DNA from: Meconema thalassinum
Taxonomy: Eukaryota > Arthropoda > Insecta > Orthoptera > Tettigoniidae
Assembly (NCBI GenBank): GCA_946902985.2
Contig: OX336397.1
Span: forward strand, 190,778,813-190,842,812
DNA length: 64,000 nt
Reading direction: 5' to 3'
Below the pieces are notes generated by a model. That model saw only the letters and a program-made list of their open reading frames with translations. It was not told where the DNA came from and made no database searches. Both the position numbers and the translations under genes were made by a program. Shown here one piece after another: positions 58,996 to 64,000 of this stretch. Numbering within the stretch: the stretch's first letter is position 1; each line of letters starts with the position of its first letter.

Positions 58996-59305
58996 AAATA
59001 ACCACAATTCGGAGCACACTTTAACACGGGATAGATTCGTAGCCTCATTCAATCAAAAAGATAACCTAATGATGTCAACTCATAGCTTTAATTTGCCATA
59101 CAGATGCATTACTTGCGGAGCAAACTTTCCTGAGAAATGTTATTTGAAGAGACATATGATGAGCCATAGTGGTCAAACGCCATATACCTGTGATAGATGT
59201 GGAGCAAATTTTCGTCGGAAAGGTTGTTTGAAGAGACACTTGTTTACCCATACTGGCCTTAAGTCCCATTCCTGTGGCAGTTGCGAAGCACATGTTAATC
59301 CATAG
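58996..59305 (+). CDS. C2H2 zinc-finger protein, exon 5, first finger block
   Basis: The first base completes the Glu codon begun in exon 4. The frame then runs NNHSEHTLTRDRFVASFNQK, a linker, and fingers from 59099. Finger 1 is YRCITCGANFPEKCYLKRHM with a His-x3-His ending in MMSH. Finger 2 is YTCDRCGANFRRKGCLKRHL ending FTH. Finger 3 opens HSCGSCEA and is cut: 32 nt are missing compared with the equivalent finger at 59560, so the frame falls into VNP-stop. Each finger plus linker is 84 nt. C2H2 fingers bind DNA in the nucleus; target unknown. The clean splice phase links this exon to the acidic exons upstream. Confidence 0.85.
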
Positions 59306-59550
59306 CGGCGTAAAACCATATACTTGTGATACATGTGCAGCAATTTTTAGATGGATAGGAGATTGGAAGACACACATGTCGATCCACAGTGATGTTATCC
59401 CCATTCTTGTGGTATATGGAGAGAAAGATTTAGTGATGAGGACAGGTTGATAAAACACTCCTTGATCCATGGTGGTCGAAAGCCATACTTCTGTGATAGA
59501 TGTGGAGCAAGTTTCGGTAGAAAAAGTGGATTGAAGACTTATTTTTCCAT
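59289..59550 (+). pseudogene. Zinc-finger exon, frameshifted middle block
   Basis: Three finger remnants lie in two other frames. From 59289: HMLIHSGVKPYTCDTC and FRWIGDWKTHMSIH (end of finger 3 and finger 4). From about 59402, in the first frame again: HSCGIWRERFSDEDRLIKH ending SLIH, where the second Cys of the finger is Trp (TGG). Then YFCDRCGASFGRKSGLKT, broken by a further frameshift near 59537 before its His pair. At least two indels and one lost metal ligand lie in 260 bp, so this block is not translatable with its neighbours. Sequencing error could explain single indels, less easily the Cys-to-Trp change. Confidence 0.85.
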
Positions 59551-60231
59551 AGTGGCCTTAAACCTTATTCATGTCGTACATGCGAAGCAAAGTTTGCTGA
59601 GAAAAGCAAGTTGAAGACACACATGTTGATCCATAGTAATGTAAAGTGTTATTCTTGTGGTACATGCGGAGCTAGATTTCCTGTGAAGGGCAGTTTGACG
59701 AAACACATGCTTGTCCATAGTGGTCTAAAGCCTCATTCCTGTGGTACATGCGGAGCTAGATTTGCCGTAAAAGGCAGTTGGACGAATCACATATTGGTCC
59801 ATAGTGGTCTAATGCCACATTCCTGTGGTACATGCGGAGCTAGATTTGCCGTAAAAGGCAGTTTGACGAATCACATGTTGGTCCATAGTGGTCTAATGCC
59901 ACATTCCTGTGGTACATGCGGAGCTAGATTTACTCTGAAGTGCAGGTTGACGAAACACATGTCGGTCCATTGTGATAGAAAGCAACATTCCTGTGATACC
60001 TGTGGAGCGTTTTTTAAATGGAAAGGAGATTTGAAGAGACACATGCTGATCCATAGTGGTCTTATGCCTCATTCCTGTGATACATGCGATGCTAAGTTTT
60101 CTGACAAAAGCAACTTGAATAGACACATGTTGATCCATAATCCTTTATTGTGTGTTACATGTAATTCCAAATTTACTGAGAAACGAAAATTGAAAAAACA
60201 CCTCCTGATCCATGGTCGTCTAAAGCCATAG
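59548..60231 (+). CDS. C2H2 zinc-finger protein, exon 5, last finger block
   Basis: An uninterrupted frame of eight fingers. The first, YSCRTCEAKFAEKSKLKTHM with LIH, is followed by seven more spaced 84 nt apart, except the last, whose linker is two codons shorter. Four consecutive fingers begin YSCGTCGARF or HSCGTCGARF and are nearly identical at DNA level, as expected of recent duplication or gene conversion. The DNA-contact residues (for example FAVKGSLTNH against FKWKGDLKRH) differ among the rest. The last finger is LCVTCNSKFTEKRKLKKHLL with IH. A TAG after GRLKP ends the frame, yet finger-like sequence goes on, so this stop is probably also a mutation. The linkers (HSGLMPH) depart from TGEKP. 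Confidence 0.85.
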   Translation, partial: HSGLKPYSCRTCEAKFAEKSKLKTHMLIHSNVKCYSCGTCGARFPVKGSLTKHMLVHSGLKPHSCGTCGARFAVKGSWTNHILVHSGLMPHSCGTCGARFAVKGSLTNHMLVHSGLMPHSCGTCGARFTLKCRLTKHMSVHCDRKQHSCDTCGAFFKWKGDLKRHMLIHSGLMPHSCDTCDAKFSDKSNLNRHMLIHNPLLCVTCNSKFTEKRKLKKHLLIHGRLKP

Positions 60232-61170
60232 TTCTGTGATATATGTAGTGCGGGAGTGGACTCTGCTAAAGAAATAAGTCCGTCCCCACTGTGCTCCATG
60301 CCAATATCCTTTTTTTTATGTGCGTAATTCATATTGGTCTTGCTCCAAACTTAAGTTTGTATTTGTGCGGCTGCAATTACACAGAAAGAGTCGCATGTGA
60401 CTTCATAGTCGCCAGAAGGCACATTTAGGTGAAACACGCAAGGGGTGTTCGAGACACATGTAACTCATATTTGTACGAAAGACATATTCATATAGTTAGT
60501 AGCAAAATTTATTGAGTAAGAATATTTGAAAAATCACCAGCTAATTTATATTGGTAATAGCAATATTTAATAAGTACCACCAGTCACAAGTACGAAGAAT
60601 GATTTCGAGTCACAGAATTTAATTGATAGGCACCGTAAGTCCTATTTAAGTTAGAGCTTGCGATCAATGAATTTAACCCAGGTGACTCGTTTGAGTTCAT
60701 AGTGTATATAAACAATATCTCTGTTGTACATGCGGAGCATAAAACATAACTATAATCAAGTAGTTCATTTGAACAAAGATTGATACAAAATACATTTCAA
60801 ATACGAATAATTTGTTATTGCAGACTACAGCAAAATCACATATATATAAGGCGAGAAAGATTTGTTAGGAAGCGGGAAATTACTGAAGCACATGATAATT
60901 CAAAGTGGGTGTGTAAAACCATTGCTCGATTCATTCATAATGCATAATTGATGATTTATATAGTATTTCTTCCTGGGATGAGGCTACTTATAAGTTATGT
61001 GACGAAACAGAAATTGATTGAAGGATTTATGTGATGAGATTCCTGTTTATCCTTAATATTAAAGTACTACATTCAAAAGAGTGTTCTGTTAAATTTCGTA
61101 GAAATATAACCGATTTCAGCCACAGCAGGCTAATGCCGTGTTTCTTGTGAATCATTTAATAAATAGGCTG
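60232..61170 (+). pseudogene. Eroded zinc-finger array downstream of the stop
   Basis: Directly after the TAG the same frame gives FCDICSAG, the start of another finger. Near 60716 one frame reads YLCCTCGA before a stop. At about 60876-60925 another reads GSGKLLKHMIIQSG followed by VKP, the second half of a finger with one His changed to Gln. At about 61120 SHSRLMPCFL resembles the HSGLMPHSC linker. Pieces keep the order and orientation of the intact array, so the ancestral gene probably had several more fingers. Between the pieces nothing is readable. Confidence 0.65.
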
Positions 61171-61418
61171 GGCAAAAATATTCTCGCCTGTTAGCCAGAA
61201 GAACTCGCTTGATTTCCTGTAATGCAGAAATCACTAAAAGGTGCTGGGTAACTTGAAGACTCATATTTCAAAACAATTTGGCCAGTAGCAAAATTCATGT
61301 AATATATTTGATTCGACGTAGGAGTATGTTTTAGGATTCAATTCCTGTAGTGGCCATCAGTTATATTCAATTTAGGAATAAGTAAATTTACTTTGTATTT
61401 TAGTTGTGAAAAAAATTA

Positions 61419-61424
61419 AATAAA
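61419..61424 (+). promoter_or_regulatory. Candidate polyadenylation signal of the zinc-finger gene
   Basis: AATAAA followed by a T/G-rich stretch (GTATTTGACTGATATTTCTG) on the gene strand, about 1.2 kb after the last open frame. Other AATAAA-like sites exist in this AT-rich DNA. Confidence 0.4.
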
Positions 61425-61654
61425 GTATTTGACTGATATTTCTGTTGTGATGAATGGAGACAATTCATGTATTCATCTAAAATAGTGCACAGCTTTCTTT
61501 GAAAGAGAAGGTTTTAAAGACAACCTGAACACCCTTAGACGCTGGAAGGCCGATTCACATCATATGTTGAACGTTGTTGAATGTTGTTCGTTCAACGGTT
61601 TCAAGTGAAGAGCCGTAGAGACGATTTTGCACACACTGAAAGTAATATTCTGGG

Positions 61655-62319
61655 TATTTTACAGGGAAAGGATTTGTATAATTTCATATGTTTATTTCCG
61701 GAAATGTTATAGCTACAGGGGTAGGTAATGTACCCTTCCAAAATAAATATTTGCCAATATCTCAAGAAGATCAGGATCACAGAATCTTCATTGGTCCCGG
61801 CTAGAAAGACCACTGATAGAAATCCCTGACAAATAGGGGTGAAAGGAGTCTATTCTCCGGTTGTACTATGGTTCTATAATGTACATCTGGGAAAGTAGAA
61901 AAATTCTACAGGGAGAGGGATAAACCTAAGCTTCATGGGGTGCACAGGGTAGAAAAATATATTGGGCGCCTTAAGTTACTCCCATAGTATTTTACAGGGA
62001 AAGGATTTGTATAATTCCATATGCTTATTTCCGGAAATGTTATAGTTACAGGGGTAGGTACTGGACCCTTCCAAAATAAATATTTGCCAGTATCTCAAGA
62101 AGATCAGGATCTCAGAATCTTCATTGGTCCCGGCTAGAAATACCACTGATAGAAATCCCTGACAAATAGGGGTGAAAGGAGTCTATTCTCCGGTTGTACT
62201 AAGGTTCTATATTGTACATCTGGGAAAGTAGAAAAATTCTACAGGGAGAGGGATAAACCTACGCTTCATGGGGTGCACAGGGTAGAAAAAGATATTGGGC
62301 GCCTAAAGTTACGCCCATA
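61655..62319. repeat. 332-bp direct tandem duplication
   Basis: Both copies start TATTTTACAGGGAAAGGATT and end CCCATAG, sharing TTATTTCCGGAAATGTTATA, TCAAGAAGATCAGGATC, GACAAATAGGGGTGAAAGGA and ATGGGGTGCACAGGGTAGAA. Only about a dozen differences were noted by eye. No coding content or transposon ends were recognised. Confidence 0.9.
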
Positions 62320-64000
62320 GTACAACCTCTATTTAATTAGTATAAATCAAAATTGTCAAATTTTATAAAAAATATAATAGCGGACAATCGAACCCCTCGT
62401 GTCTGTCGGTTTATTTATGAAGACGATACAAGCAAATTAATAACTGCCTGAACCCTTTGTTCATAGACGAAGACAACAATAAATAATAAAATAAAACCAC
62501 CTTCTAAGGAAAAAAATGTCAACTGCATTTTCAAAAGAATTATTGACGGACTTCAAATAAAATTAAAAGCCTAAATCTAAACAGTAATCCACCAATTTTG
62601 TTTGTCTGAACTATTTAAAAATATTTTACTCTATAAAATAAAACATCACCCTATCTGCAAGCTTGTTATTGACGATACTTCTAGATTGAATAATAGTCAG
62701 CTATTACCACATTCAATCTTATTAATCTATCAACGCGTTATACAGAGTTCGTTCACCAGACCCTTATTATCTAGTTTCATGAGACCCAACTAACATTACA
62801 ATTCCCCTATTGGTCGATATTGCTCTGCACACTGCCTGTGTGAGAGCAATGTAAAGTTAGCTATGGGCCTAACAAAGGAAAAATCACCGTTATCACTTCA
62901 GCGCCAAACACTAAGGACCATTCTACGAACATGTGATTCATTGCTCCTTGAAGAACACACATAAATGTAATACAACCGAATAAATAGGTTACGCCACGTA
63001 ATCTGAAATAGTAGAATGTTCACTGAACACTATTAACCCCGATTGAGGACTTTGTAACGCATACTAGTGTTCGAGGTGGAATAGCCTATTTTACTAGTAC
63101 CTGCGTAGCACGCAATGCGCACCTTGTCTCCGTGACTGAGACAGTTAAAGTCCGATCTGACGTGGTATGAGTGACCGAGCAGAATAGTGCTTCGAATCCA
63201 GCCTTAGGCAAAATTTATTTGAACGACAGCCCGAGCTCTATTTTATTGGGGATGTAAGTTAATATCAAGCCATACTTACAAAGTCACATTACCACATTTA
63301 TTCACTTACGATGTATTCCTGTGCAGAGTAAGTTGAATTTTGCTAATTTATTAAGATAGTGAGAAATTTTGGGTTGGACACTAGACTTTCTTTTAGTCTA
63401 AAACGTTCTTACGTTCGAAAAAGATTTTAGTCGAGCATTGGAAATATTAATGTTCACGTTTAAGGATAAGATCCATTTTTTCTTCTTCTGTTGCGATGGC
63501 TTTCAAAAGTGCAGGTGTTCGCTTAACCCACAGCCACCTCTATTGCATCACCTAGCCACGTGCGTTGAGGGTAGCAGAAACATTAAGTTATGGAGCTATG
63601 AGAATATTAAAATCTTCACACGGTTATGGGCTGTTCTCAATGCAACTGCCGTGCACTCATACTGTCATATCATTGGCATTCAAGCTAAAGATCAGAGTTT
63701 TAATTCAAATAACACTACCGCTAATGATTTGTACTGTCCCCGATATGTCATTTGTCAGGCTGTCTGAACGCACCACGTGATCTAAGGGTGGTCAGATGAC
63801 TTGTATGAAAGCTGAGACGTCATTACTATGGTTACTTAAATTCTAAGGGAGACCTCGAATTATGCATGGATATATGGCTCATGATTTTACCGTTATTGCT
63901 TGAGGATTTGTGAAAGAGTCTCTAATGACGTACTAACGTGTGAGACGAGAACGGGAAGAAGCAGGCCACGTGACCAAGAAGTACTCTACAGAGGGCTCTG
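62320..64000. other. Right flank, no gene seen
   Basis: No open frame has a recognisable domain. A weak tRNA-like stretch at about 63125-63215 on the plus strand includes GTGCTTCGAATCCAGCC, a possible B box, and may be a SINE head. The frame at 63438-63767 shows no motif. Confidence 0.45.

Noticed and set aside
59075..59470. 131-codon minus-strand open frame opposite the zinc fingers
   Set aside because: It is the complement of regularly spaced fingers; its repetitive peptide mirrors the finger repeat.

Overview
The window looks like nuclear DNA of an arthropod, most likely an insect with a large, repeat-rich genome. It is AT-rich, has GT-AG introns, and carries RTE-like LINEs, tRNA-derived SINEs, Tc1/mariner, hAT, Mutator-like and Helitron elements. 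The species cannot be named from the sequence. A polyneopteran is only a guess, based on SINE style and repeat load.

One host gene spans most of the window on the + strand. It is a C2H2 zinc-finger gene with five exons (7208-7276, 7481-7579, 23323-23403, 25282-25340, 58996-60231). The first four are tiny and encode an acidic N-terminus with three SUMO-type Lys motifs. The last encodes about 14 fingers. All junctions are GT-AG and keep one reading frame, so the assembly into one gene is well supported. The copy is damaged: TAG in exon 2, a 32-nt deletion and further frameshifts in the finger exon, and eroded fingers for about 1 kb past the final stop. It is a young pseudogene, a disabled allele, or a gene with sequence errors.

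The rest is mobile and repetitive DNA, mostly in introns. 0-7.2 kb: a decayed transposon gene, a hAT non-autonomous element inserted at the end of another inverted-repeat element, SINEs, and a 102-bp duplication just before exon 1. 7.8-11.05 kb: a near full-length, broken RTE-type LINE (minus). 12.3 kb: a Helitron 3' end (minus). 14.3-14.7 kb: a lone inverted relative of the later satellite. 23.5-24.8 kb: a 5 x 70-bp repeat and a second LINE fragment. 26.7-29.3 kb: a Gag-type zinc-knuckle fragment and unnamed repeats. 30.1-34.2 kb: a Helitron-like element holding a composite repeat array. 34.2-48.0 kb: 128-bp and 318-bp repeats, a 10-kb array of 15 monomers of about 690 bp, a LINE fragment split by a 1.15-kb near-perfect palindrome with a TA target duplication, a Helitron helicase C-terminus and a Helitron 3' end. 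48.0-52.6 kb: more tandem repeats and LINE/SINE debris. 52.8-57.4 kb: three DNA transposons side by side (mariner-like with roughly 285-bp inverted repeats, Tc1-like, Mutator-like). 61.7-62.3 kb: a 332-bp direct duplication.

The most notable items are the dispersed zinc-finger gene caught in decay, the higher-order satellite with its unduplicated relative, the palindrome whose insertion site can be reconstructed exactly, and the repeated Helitron-end/128-bp-repeat junctions at 34.2 and 48.0 kb.
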